NCBI RefSeq assembly: GCF_002002735.1
Contig: NZ_MUNY01000046.1
Location: 1 to 64,000, forward strand
Origin: Algoriphagus sp. A40
GTDB taxonomy: Bacteria; Bacteroidota; Bacteroidia; Cytophagales; Cyclobacteriaceae
DNA length: 64,000 nt
Direction of reading: 5' to 3'
Below the pieces are notes generated by a model. The model searched no databases and was not told the origin of the DNA. It saw nothing but the letters and a program-made list of their open reading frames with translations. Shown piece after piece: positions 43,372-50,936 of this stretch. The position numbers and the translations under genes are program-made. Each line of letters opens with the position of its first letter. Position 1 is the stretch's first letter.

Positions 43372-44463
43372 CTAAGGAATTACCGCATTAATTTTTTCCC
43401 AAAGAGCTTGATCAAATCCCGAAAGCGCAAAGTTGGGATTGGAAGGGTCTGAGGCATTTCCCATGCGGATGATCACCAGATTTTTACTTGGAACGATATA
43501 GAGTCGTTGATCTGCTGCACCCATCGCTGCATACATATCCGTGGGTGCATTGGGAACCAAGGATCCGGGAAAGACAGTTTGACTTTCTGGTAGCATAAAT
43601 TGGGACTTACCGTTGAGCCACCAGAGGTAGCCATAGGAGGGGTTGAGGTTTTGGGAGGTTGAGATGCTTTGCATAAAAAACTCCTCCTCTACGATTTGTT
43701 CCTCTTCCCACTTTCCCTTGTTGAGAGCCAATAGCCCAAACCTGGCCATGCTTCGGGTGGTGCTGTGATAGATTTTGAAGATAAGGCCCATGTTCCAAGA
43801 CCCATCCATGCCGATCTTTTTCTCAAGTTTGGTTTCAAAATAGCTTTCAAAATCCTGCTTGCTGACCTCAGCGACCACATCCATAAGTTTTTGGAATACA
43901 TTGTTGTAGGACCATCTGGTACCTGCATCGGCCAAGTAAGTAAGATTTGATTTGATGATATACTCGTTTTCATCGTTTATTCCCGAAGCCATCGAAAGCA
44001 AATGCTTAGAAGTGATTAGATTTTCCTTTTCCAGAGGTTCACTGGTCCAACCTTCTCCAAGGGATTGAGATACCTTTGCATTGATGTCCACCAGACCTTC
44101 CTGCTGTGCAATTCCAGTGGTGGTGGCCACAAGTGTTTTACCAGCGCTGTTCCATTGCCAGGTAGTGGATGGGGTATGCCCATCAAAATATTTTTCAATT
44201 ACAATTCTCCCATTGACCAGAATAAGAAAGGCTTTGGAATTTTTCTCCTCCAGAAATTCAAGAAGGGCAGGGATTTGATTTTCATTCCAACCCAGATCAG
44301 ACGGAGAGGTGGTTTCCCAGTCCGATCCGGTCAGCGGGGGGAAATACATACTTTGGTCTGGGCCAGGCTTTTCCTCAGGATTACATCCCAGACAGGAAAA
44401 CAGAAAAAGTGCAAAAATCCAAGAGAAAATTTTCACAGAGTTGGTTTTAGGACTAGGACTCAT
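43372..44463 (-). CDS. Serine hydrolase lipoprotein, beta-lactamase class C-like
   Basis: A 363-aa lipoprotein with Cys near 24-27 (LFSCLGC). SxxK is SAGK (Ser106, Lys109), and YxN is YNN in RWSYNNVFQKLMDVV (~186). A C-terminal YLWWLNG and MYAAMGAADQRLYIVPSKNLVIIRMG stretch carries the third box. The full set of catalytic motifs makes it an active-looking penicillin-recognising-type hydrolase. Such proteins are esterases, D-aminopeptidases or 6-aminohexanoate hydrolase-like enzymes. It differs in sequence from the serine hydrolase at 38639. Confidence 0.87.
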   Translation of the reverse strand: MSPSPKTNSVKIFSWIFALFLFSCLGCNPEEKPGPDQSMYFPPLTGSDWETTSPSDLGWNENQIPALLEFLEEKNSKAFLILVNGRIVIEKYFDGHTPSTTWQWNSAGKTLVATTTGIAQQEGLVDINAKVSQSLGEGWTSEPLEKENLITSKHLLSMASGINDENEYIIKSNLTYLADAGTRWSYNNVFQKLMDVVAEVSKQDFESYFETKLEKKIGMDGSWNMGLIFKIYHSTTRSMARFGLLALNKGKWEEEQIVEEEFFMQSISTSQNLNPSYGYLWWLNGKSQFMLPESQTVFPGSLVPNAPTDMYAAMGAADQRLYIVPSKNLVIIRMGNASDPSNPNFALSGFDQALWEKINAVIP

Positions 44464-44511
44464 CCCCTTTTGTAAGGTTTAATCCAAGATGGAGTTTTAT
44501 CTGAAAATTCC

Positions 44512-45453
44512 TTATTTCTTACCAAAAATCCGCATTAAATCACTTTCTGCTGCCAGATATCCGAAGGATGAAAATGCCTTTTCGTCAACTAGTGCCTCCA
44601 TCAACTTCTTGGCCTGCGCGGTATCTCTGTGATACAAATACCAGTTGGCTACCCCGTATCGAACCGCATCATTGGATGGGCTTCCGGGGCCTTCCTGAAT
44701 CAGCGAATCAACAGGAATCCATCCTTTGTAAAGTCGGCACAGGTCGGCATAGCTTTGATTCTCGATCACTGTGGAGTCAGGATGGATAGGGGCCAAGAGG
44801 GAATCTGCTTTGGCGGGATTTCCCAGACGCTGCTGGATCATATAGAGCCAATGCGTGCTGGAGACGATGTTGTCGTAATGGTTCCCACTTTCCCGGCACT
44901 TCAGGTATGCCGTGTAGGCTTTTTCGTACTGATGAGTCAAATAATAAGCTAGTCCAAGGTGATACCAAATATTGCCATGCAGAGAACTGACAGGAATATT
45001 CAGTGCATTTGGCATCCCGTCGGGTTCGGTTTCATCTGCAGTTCCTTCGATCAACAGAGCAGCCTTTTCAAAATCCGCTATCGCCAAGTCGTATTCCCGG
45101 ATACTGATGTAGCGATGTCCCCGGTGTCGGTAGAGTCGGGGTTCGCCGGGGAATTTTTCAATTCCAGCAGAATAGATTTCAATGGCTTGGCGGTATTGTC
45201 CCAAATAAGCTGTGCGGCGCCCGAACCAGATGATCGCGTCTACCTCTTCGGGATTGGCATCGAAGGCCGATTTTGCTTCTTCGTATTGGGTGAGAAGCTT
45301 TTCCGAAGGAACTGGAATTTCGTAGGTTTTGCCTAGGGGAGTGGTGAAGACCGAGTCTTTCAGAGAAAACTTATCAGTTTCACCTTCGGTAGATGGTTTT
45401 TGGTTGCAGGCAAAGAAGAGAGAGGTAAACAGGATAAGGAAAAGGTTTCTCAT
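44512..45453 (-). CDS. TPR-repeat lipoprotein
   Basis: A 313-aa protein with a signal ending LFFAC (Cys16). It has about six TPR-like helical pairs, including EVDAIIWFGRRTAYLGQYRQAIEIYSAGIEKFP, RLYRHRGHRYISIREYDLAIADFEKA and NIWYHLGLAYYLTHQYEKAYTAYLKC. It probably scaffolds proteins on the periplasmic or outer face. The gene ends 48 bases beyond the serine hydrolase start on the same strand, so the two may be co-transcribed. Confidence 0.82.
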   Translation of the reverse strand: MRNLFLILFTSLFFACNQKPSTEGETDKFSLKDSVFTTPLGKTYEIPVPSEKLLTQYEEAKSAFDANPEEVDAIIWFGRRTAYLGQYRQAIEIYSAGIEKFPGEPRLYRHRGHRYISIREYDLAIADFEKAALLIEGTADETEPDGMPNALNIPVSSLHGNIWYHLGLAYYLTHQYEKAYTAYLKCRESGNHYDNIVSSTHWLYMIQQRLGNPAKADSLLAPIHPDSTVIENQSYADLCRLYKGWIPVDSLIQEGPGSPSNDAVRYGVANWYLYHRDTAQAKKLMEALVDEKAFSSFGYLAAESDLMRIFGKK

Positions 45454-45548
45454 AGTTTTTTAGGAATAGATCACGGGATTAAGCGTGGGGAAAAGGTTAA
45501 AATGGGGAACAAGGGCAATGGCTTTAGGTATGGTGGGTTTATCCAATT

Positions 45549-45623
45549 TAGGCAAAAACCATTGAAATGGTTTTGGGCGATGATTTGGATTCTCCAGCCC
45601 CACGGTTAAAACCATGGGCTATT
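45549..45623. repeat. Dispersed repeat family F, copy 1 (double hairpin)
   Basis: AACCATTGAAATGGTT (hairpin AACCATT/AATGGTT), then about 20 bases, then CCACGGTTAAAACCATGGG (imperfect hairpin). The same order recurs at 58146-58190 (partial) and 59067-59142. This copy lies between two minus-strand genes and runs into the last bases of the epimerase frame. Confidence 0.6.
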
Positions 45624-46521
45624 CACCCTTCACATATTTTCGCCAATTATGCTGCTCTTTGAATCCCAAGACTTCTTTGATTTTCCGGTTTGAAAACAAG
45701 GCTTCGTGTTCTTCTAATTCTCGGGTAAGAGGTACACCGGGGAAAAAGCGCTCCGCCAGTTCCCTGCTTGGAATAATTGCTCCATTGTGATCGTTTCCTG
45801 CATTGAAAATCTGAAAGCCCAAACCATCCTTTTTCAAACACAAATCCACAATCTGACCCAAGTCACGGGCATCAATGTAGCAGAACGCATTGCGACGGCG
45901 CACCTCAGGATTTTTGAAATAATTTGGGAAAAGTGTAGCGTATTCATGCGGTTCGATCACATTACCGATACGAAGGGCATAGATGTCAACTCCAGATCGT
46001 CGTTGAAAACTGCGGGCTGTTTGCTCATTGACCACCTTTGAAAGGCCATAGCTATCCATGGGATCGACATCGTAGTTTTCGTCGAGGGGAAGGTATTTGG
46101 GATCGGTTTTTCCATCGGAAAAGCATATCCCATAGGTCGTCTCTGAGGAAGCGATGATGATTTTTTTGATGCCCAGCTTGACCGCCGCTTCGATCACATT
46201 GTAAGTGCCGACGGTATTGACTCGGAAGGTTTCATTATCCGGTTTGATCAGGATACGGGGCACTGCTGCGAAGTGAACCACGGCATCAAATTGTGGTACG
46301 CCCGTTCCGGGCTCCATTTCGTCAAATCCGGCATACATGCTCATGGCATTGAACATCTGACCGGAATCTGTGATGTCAGCAGTCAGATTATCCACTCCAG
46401 GATGATTCAATGGAGTCAGATCCACATTCATCACGCGATGGCCTTGGTCGAGGAGATAGGGGATGACGTGTCGACCGGCTTTTCCTGATCCGCCCGTAAA
46501 GAAAATGCGCTTTTTGGTCAT
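45619..46521 (-). CDS. NAD(P)-dependent epimerase/dehydratase (extended SDR)
   Basis: A 300-aa Rossmann protein. The nucleotide-binding FTGGSGKAGRHVIPYL is at 8-23 (GGSGKAG). A VVHFAAVPRI loop and the catalytic YGLSK (~153-157, in MDSYGLSKVVNE) are present, with TTYG in place of the usual Ser-x-VYG. It resembles UDP-glucose 4-epimerase-like proteins that act on nucleotide sugars or uronates. It has no sugar-gene neighbours, so the substrate is open. The gene diverges from the propeller/alpha-barrel gene across 126 bases. Confidence 0.85.
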   Translation of the reverse strand: MTKKRIFFTGGSGKAGRHVIPYLLDQGHRVMNVDLTPLNHPGVDNLTADITDSGQMFNAMSMYAGFDEMEPGTGVPQFDAVVHFAAVPRILIKPDNETFRVNTVGTYNVIEAAVKLGIKKIIIASSETTYGICFSDGKTDPKYLPLDENYDVDPMDSYGLSKVVNEQTARSFQRRSGVDIYALRIGNVIEPHEYATLFPNYFKNPEVRRRNAFCYIDARDLGQIVDLCLKKDGLGFQIFNAGNDHNGAIIPSRELAERFFPGVPLTRELEEHEALFSNRKIKEVLGFKEQHNWRKYVKGE

Positions 46522-46706
46522 GGGGTTTGTTTGATTTTCTGGTTTTAAAAATTACCTCAAAGTCAAATCTAACGATCTGGGTTAAATTCAGTGATTTTTG
46601 AAATCATTCTCCTTTGTAAAACATTCCGAATAGTCCAAAAATAATATTGTGGTGTACTAAATGGGCAGATATCATGGATTTTGGAATTGATAAAAAAAAA
46701 CAGAAT

Positions 46707-48860
46707 ATGAACACTTGGGTAAGTTTTTTATTGCTGGCAGTTTTTAGTAGTAGTCCGCTAGTCAGGGTATTGGGACAAACAGGCGAAAGAAAGTTTTTGC
46801 AGGATATTAAAACCGAAATAACTCTTCCTCCCCAAGCCGGGAATAATGTCCTCAAACTTTTTTCAGCGCTTCAAAGTGTTGTTGCTGTCACATCGAATGG
46901 CGTTTTCCGTTTCCGAAACGGCAGCTGGACTGAAAATCCAAACGGCAGCGACTGGCAAACTGCAACAGTTGACAAACAAGGAAAAGTCTGGCTGGCAACA
47001 GTCAACTCCATTCAGCAGGAAAACTCAGAGCATAAGCTCATTTTGCCTGAAACTTCGAAAAACGACACCATTTTGAGTTTGTTTTGGGAAGATGCAAAAA
47101 CACTGCACGTGGGTACCACCCGTGGATTGCTCATCTGGGATGGGAAATGGAATCCTCAACCTGAAATCAAAGCCAGGGTAAATGCTGTGGTTTCGGATGC
47201 ACAAAAACAACTTTGGGTGGCCACCTCCGATGGGCTTTGGCGACGCTCATCGGGCAAATGGGTGAACATGGATGAAACCATGATGGACCGGGGAAATGGG
47301 CGGAATTATTTCACCCTTTCACAACAAAAGGAGGGAGCTGAAATTTTGCTGAGCACTCCGTATTCGGTAGGATGCATTTCCGAAACAGGAAATAACTGGG
47401 TGCTGCGGGCTTCCGATGGCTTGCCTTACGGGCCGGTCAAAGTGATCAGAACCGCTGATGGTGGGTTGTGGTTCGGAACCGACAAGGGAGCGATCAAAAA
47501 GGATTCAGACTGGCATTATTACAATGGAAAGAGATGGTTGCCCGATAATCAAGTGAACGACATTCTGCCCATTGATTCGTATACCGTGTGGATTGCCACT
47601 CGGCAGGGAATCAGTCAGATAAAGCAGGTGGAAATGACACTGGAGCAGAAAGCCGATTCCCTGGGGAAAGTAGCCGAACTCAGGCACAACCGACGCGGAT
47701 TGATCAACTATTCATGGCTGAAAGTCCCCGGGGATTTGAGCAGTAGCCGGATGGAAAACGAAGATAACGATGGCCTATGGACTGCTTGTTATCTTGCGGC
47801 TCAGTGTTTCAGGTACGGGGCTACCCAAAGTTCTGAAGCCAAAGAATTGGCCGTGCGTACGTTTGAAGCGCTGGAAAGGCTGGAAACTGTGACCGGAATC
47901 TCCGGATATCCTGCCCGATCCTATGCCTTGGCCACCGACAGTGTGAAGCAATCCCGCTCCCCGCACCCTAAATTCTGGCATCCTTCGCCTGATGGCAAAT
48001 GGCTTTGGCTCGATGATACCAGCTCCGACGAAATTGCGGGACATATCTTTACCCTTGGCCTATTCCATGACCTGGTAGCCGATGAAGGCCAAAAAGAGCG
48101 GGCAAAAAGTTTGGTCGAACGGATCATGACCCACATTGTGGACAACGATTTTCACATGATTGATTTTGACGGCAAGCCCACCCGCTGGGGAATCTGGAAT
48201 CCTGATTCGCTGAATCACTCCAAAAACTGGATGTTCGAGCGCGGCTTGAATTCTCTTCAGATCCTTTCAAACCTGAAAACAGCGATTCACCTCACCGGAA
48301 ATCCAAAGTTTGAAAAGGCCTATCGAGATCTGATCGAAAAGCACGGCTATGCGCAAAACGCCGTTCAGGCCAAAGTCATGAGTCCATTCGAAAACAGTTA
48401 TTCGGATGACATCCTCAACTTTTTCCCTTACTATAATCTGCTGAGATACGGGAAAAATGATCCGAATCTACCGCTGTATGTGCAAAGCCTCGAACGCAGC
48501 TGGAAGGCTGTCCGCTCCGACCGGATGCCGGTCTGGAATGTGATGGCCAGTGCTATGCTGGAAAAAGACTGTGATATGCAGGTGGTGCGGGAGGAACTGG
48601 AACAGTACCCGCTCGACCTGATCAACTGGAGCATGGAAAACAGTCACCGTTGGGACTTGCAGCGCGATATGCTAGCCGGAAGGTTTGATGAAAATCAGGC
48701 CGTAAATCCGGTTCCTACTGCAGAAAGCAATGTATGGCGCTGGAATAACAATCCCCGGCAGTTGGATTCAGGATCTGGTGGAGCCAGGGAAGAAGACGGC
48801 AGCTACTTTTTGTTTGCCTACTGGATGGCCAGGTATCATTGGCTATTGGCGGGAAATTAA
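46707..48860 (+). CDS. Secreted beta-propeller plus (alpha/alpha)-barrel protein
   Basis: About 717 aa from ATG 46707 (MNTWVSFLLLAVFSSSPLVRVLGQ signal). ATG 46647 adds 20 charged residues. Residues ~40-330 repeat a two-component-regulator-type propeller motif (GVFRFRNGSWTE, GLLIWDGKWNPQ, GLWRRSSGKWVN, WFGTDKGAIKKDSDW). Residues ~340-717 are helical, with MENEDNDGLWTACYLAAQCFRYG, LDDTSSDEIAGHIFTLG and WGIWNPD, resembling (alpha/alpha)6-barrel glycoside-processing enzymes. Probable envelope carbohydrate-active protein; the family is not recognised. Confidence 0.7.
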   Translation: MNTWVSFLLLAVFSSSPLVRVLGQTGERKFLQDIKTEITLPPQAGNNVLKLFSALQSVVAVTSNGVFRFRNGSWTENPNGSDWQTATVDKQGKVWLATVNSIQQENSEHKLILPETSKNDTILSLFWEDAKTLHVGTTRGLLIWDGKWNPQPEIKARVNAVVSDAQKQLWVATSDGLWRRSSGKWVNMDETMMDRGNGRNYFTLSQQKEGAEILLSTPYSVGCISETGNNWVLRASDGLPYGPVKVIRTADGGLWFGTDKGAIKKDSDWHYYNGKRWLPDNQVNDILPIDSYTVWIATRQGISQIKQVEMTLEQKADSLGKVAELRHNRRGLINYSWLKVPGDLSSSRMENEDNDGLWTACYLAAQCFRYGATQSSEAKELAVRTFEALERLETVTGISGYPARSYALATDSVKQSRSPHPKFWHPSPDGKWLWLDDTSSDEIAGHIFTLGLFHDLVADEGQKERAKSLVERIMTHIVDNDFHMIDFDGKPTRWGIWNPDSLNHSKNWMFERGLNSLQILSNLKTAIHLTGNPKFEKAYRDLIEKHGYAQNAVQAKVMSPFENSYSDDILNFFPYYNLLRYGKNDPNLPLYVQSLERSWKAVRSDRMPVWNVMASAMLEKDCDMQVVREELEQYPLDLINWSMENSHRWDLQRDMLAGRFDENQAVNPVPTAESNVWRWNNNPRQLDSGSGGAREEDGSYFLFAYWMARYHWLLAGN

Positions 48861-49120
48861 CCGTGAATCGATCCTTTTAATAACTGGCAATTTGAAATTG
48901 ACCAAGGTCGAGTGCTCAACTTTTCCAAAGTTTTGAACTTTGGAAAAGTTATTGACTGGAATATCCTTCCTGCCTGAATTGTAAATCCTATTGGATAGTC
49001 GAGCAGGGTTGGGTGTTGGATGAGCTTTGGAAATCCTAATAGGGAAGGCCGATTTGCAGCGTGGGCAATCTATGTTTAGGCAATCGCCAACTATCCACAG
49101 ACGGATCTGATTTTTATCTT
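48861..49120. repeat. Intergenic stretch with repeat fragments
   Basis: 260 bases. It contains TTTCCAAAG...CTTTGGAAA (48922-48950), an inverted repeat, and a degenerate member of the E family (TTGGATAGTCGAGCAGG..., then GGCAATCGCCAACTATCCACAGACGG at about 49077-49105). No gene is visible. Confidence 0.5.
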
Positions 49121-49468
49121 TCAGTTATCTAGGTCCAATACGATTTTGACGTTTTCTTTCACTTTTTTGGAAAGTTCAGCAGGCAATTCACCGATTTTCT
49201 TGAGGAGTCTTTTGTTGTCAATTGCCCGAATCTGATCAATCAAGACATCGCAGTCTTCCTTGAGGCCGGCGACACCTTTTTTGAGATGAACTCTCAAAAT
49301 TTTACTCTCCGGCTTCACATTCGTGGTAATTGGGCAGATTAAAATAGAGGGGTGAAATTTGTTCAAAATGTCAATTTGAACGATGAGTACAGGCCTGGTT
49401 TTTCCAGTTTCAGTTCCAAACCTTGGATCCAGATCTGCCAGCCAAACCTCGTGTTTCTTAGTAATCAT
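49121..49468 (-). CDS. MazF/PemK-type toxin of type II TA pair
   Basis: About 115 aa from ATG 49468 (MITKKHEVWLADLDP), overlapping the antitoxin stop at 49458. Family motifs are WLADLDPRFGTETGKTRPVLIVQ, then ICPITTNVK, with GLKEDCDVLIDQIRAID near the RNA-binding loop. MazF proteins are sequence-specific mRNA endonucleases. The longer frame to 49486 would overlap the antitoxin further. It is paired with the 77-aa antitoxin upstream. Confidence 0.88.
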   Translation of the reverse strand: MITKKHEVWLADLDPRFGTETGKTRPVLIVQIDILNKFHPSILICPITTNVKPESKILRVHLKKGVAGLKEDCDVLIDQIRAIDNKRLLKKIGELPAELSKKVKENVKIVLDLDN

Positions 49469-49691
49469 ACTCGCCGAGTTCCTCAAATTCCGAAAGCACC
49501 TTCATAGATTCTTCACTGACAAGTTTGGACTCAAAGGCCAGTTGTTTGGTGAGCAGTTTTCTTTTTTGGATGCGGTTATAGTATTGAAGGGCTTCGTTGA
49601 TGTATCGGTTTCTGGGTTTGTTGATTGCTCCGATGACTTCCTCGGTCTCCTCAAAGACGCCGTCATCAAGTTTCAGGGAAAGAGTCTTCAT
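49458..49691 (-). CDS. Antitoxin of MazF-like pair (ribbon-helix-helix type)
   Basis: A 77-aa protein beginning MKTLSLKLDDGVFEETEEVI, with RNRYINEALQYYNR behind it, the pattern of a ribbon-helix-helix DNA-binding antitoxin. The acidic C-terminus (EFEELGEYDY) is the likely toxin-binding tail. It precedes and overlaps the toxin gene by about 11 bases. The 14-bp palindrome 25 bases upstream is a good candidate for its operator. Confidence 0.82.
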   Translation of the reverse strand: MKTLSLKLDDGVFEETEEVIGAINKPRNRYINEALQYYNRIQKRKLLTKQLAFESKLVSEESMKVLSEFEELGEYDY

Positions 49692-49715
49692 TTTTTTGGA
49701 AGTTAGTGTATCTCA

Positions 49716-49729
49716 AAAGTATATACTTT
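49716..49729. promoter_or_regulatory. Palindromic operator candidate of the MazF-type TA pair
   Basis: AAAGTATATACTTT is a perfect 14-bp palindrome, 25 bases before the antitoxin ATG (complement strand). Type II antitoxins usually bind palindromes at this position and autoregulate. Confidence 0.5.
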
Positions 49730-49778
49730 CTCTGTTTGATCCAAGGAATTGGATGGGGTTAGAAAGTTTGGATGAAGA

Positions 49779-49857
49779 GAATTACAAATTCTTTTGGATA
49801 GAAAGGTGTTTTGCAAACTTCGCCAAGTCCAGCGTCAAACTATCCTCAGACTGGGTT
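49779..49857. repeat. Dispersed repeat family E, copy (49.8 kb)
   Basis: GAATTACAAATTC, then TTTGGATAGAAAGG-GTTTTGCAAAC, then TCGCCAAG...CAAACTATCCTCAGAC. The same order of blocks recurs at 53976-54054, 55186-55257 and 58931-59065. The first block is a small hairpin (GAATT-ACA-AATTC). Confidence 0.65.
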
Positions 49858-49876
49858 TTGAAATTAGACTGCAAAT

Positions 49877-50068
49877 TCAAGTATAGATAAACATTTCCTC
49901 GATGGTTTTCTCAAAGAGCTTGGCCATTTTGAAGGCTGTAGGTAAGCTGGGATCGAATTTCTCTTTTTCTATGGCATTGATCGTCTGACGAGATACCCCG
50001 ATGATTTCGGCAAGTTCTTCCTGTGTCATATTCCGTTCCACCCTCAATTCACGAATTCGATTTTTCAT
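49877..50068 (-). CDS. XRE-family HTH regulator
   Basis: A 63-aa single HTH (RIRELRVERNMTQEELAEIIGVSRQTINAIEKEKFDPSLPTAFKMAKLF), of the compact Cro/XRE type often paired with a small membrane protein. Its ATG overlaps the membrane-protein stop by 4 bp (ATGA). It probably represses its own operon through the tandem palindromes upstream of the membrane-protein gene. Confidence 0.9.
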   Translation of the reverse strand: MKNRIRELRVERNMTQEELAEIIGVSRQTINAIEKEKFDPSLPTAFKMAKLFEKTIEEMFIYT

Positions 50069-50466
50069 TTGAATCGTTTCGAATTGACCAGGACTGCCAC
50101 CAGATAAGTGATCCCAATAAACATCACCAGAAACCCAATATCAGCATTGAAGGAAATGAGTTCCTGTTGGTCAAGAATGGAGAATGTGAGGCCGACCACT
50201 ACTGCTAGTCCAAGCGAAATCGCCATACTCTCCAAGTGAATTTTCTTTTCCAGTTCATCGAAGTGATTGAAGAGGTCGCGATTGGCCAAGATCATCAAGA
50301 TGCCATTGGCCAGATTGACCAGTATCGCAAAAGTGGTCAGAAAGGGATGTCCATCCCAAAGAAATTCTGGTCCAAAGGTGGCAATCGCCAGAGTGGCAAC
50401 CCATGACCAAGTCCAAGCTGCTAGTTTCTTCACTCGTTTGTTTCGTTCTAGTTTCATCGTTTCCAT
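50065..50466 (-). CDS. Small membrane protein, four helices
   Basis: A 133-aa protein with about four hydrophobic helices (WSWVATLAIATFG, FLTTFAILVNLANGILMILA, AISLGLAVVVGLTFSIL, IGFLVMFIGITYLVAVLV). A charged NHFDELEKKIHLESMAI loop carries D and E residues. Such proteins commonly precede XRE regulators in Bacteroidota (DUF2178-like). Function unknown. It is the first gene of the two-gene unit and starts just below the tandem operator. Confidence 0.75.
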   Translation of the reverse strand: METMKLERNKRVKKLAAWTWSWVATLAIATFGPEFLWDGHPFLTTFAILVNLANGILMILANRDLFNHFDELEKKIHLESMAISLGLAVVVGLTFSILDQQELISFNADIGFLVMFIGITYLVAVLVNSKRFK

Positions 50467-50475
50467 ATTCTTTAT

Positions 50476-50513
50476 GTAAAGTTTACTTTACAAATGTAAA
50501 TAAGACTTTACAA
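50476..50513. promoter_or_regulatory. Tandem operators TGTAAA-N6-TTTACA
   Basis: Two 18-bp palindromes of identical form, 50476-50493 (N6 = GTTTAC) and 50496-50513 (N6 = TAAGAC), with centres 20 bases apart, i.e. about two helix turns. They lie 10 and 30 bases upstream of the membrane-protein ATG (minus strand). A further TTTACA half-site is at 50528. They are likely binding sites of the XRE regulator encoded in this operon. Confidence 0.65.
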
Positions 50514-50529
50514 AAGTCAAGTTTTGTTT

Positions 50530-50936
50530 ACATTATTTTTTGATTTTTATTTTTAAAAGTGCCAGATAAATACTTCTGATACGGTCAAACTCTGCTCCGA
50601 GGAAAAAGGGACTACCCGTAGCTGGGCAAGGGTCAGGCCGGCGTATCAGTTCAGAACTGAAATGCAGGAGCTATAAAGTGAAAATTCCCAGAAATCAATT
50701 GTTTTAAAAAATGTCAGGGCAGCGCCTAACTACACACAGACGGGGTAGTTAAAAAACAGGCCAAGCGTTCCTTGAACCACACAGCCAGAAGCCAGTGGAC
50801 TGCGTCGAAGGCTGCAAAATCACGGGCAATCCGCTACTTCCCGTCGCCTTTTTCAAAGTATTTACCGAGAAGGGCGCATTTATGAGCACTTTTGTGGGGC
50901 AGAAAAAGCCAATCACCTAAACAAGCGTACTAGTAC
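50530..50936. other. Intergenic stretch upstream of rapA-like gene
   Basis: About 400 bases with no recognisable gene. CTGATACG (50577) is the reverse complement of CGTATCAG (50638), so the ~70 bases between could fold into a stem. A small interior stem (CCC..GGG) and GGTCAGGCCGG fall inside. A partial E-family block (CGCCTAACTACACACAGACGGGG) lies around 50710, with AACTA and TAGTT arms. Nothing else is clear. Confidence 0.4.
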
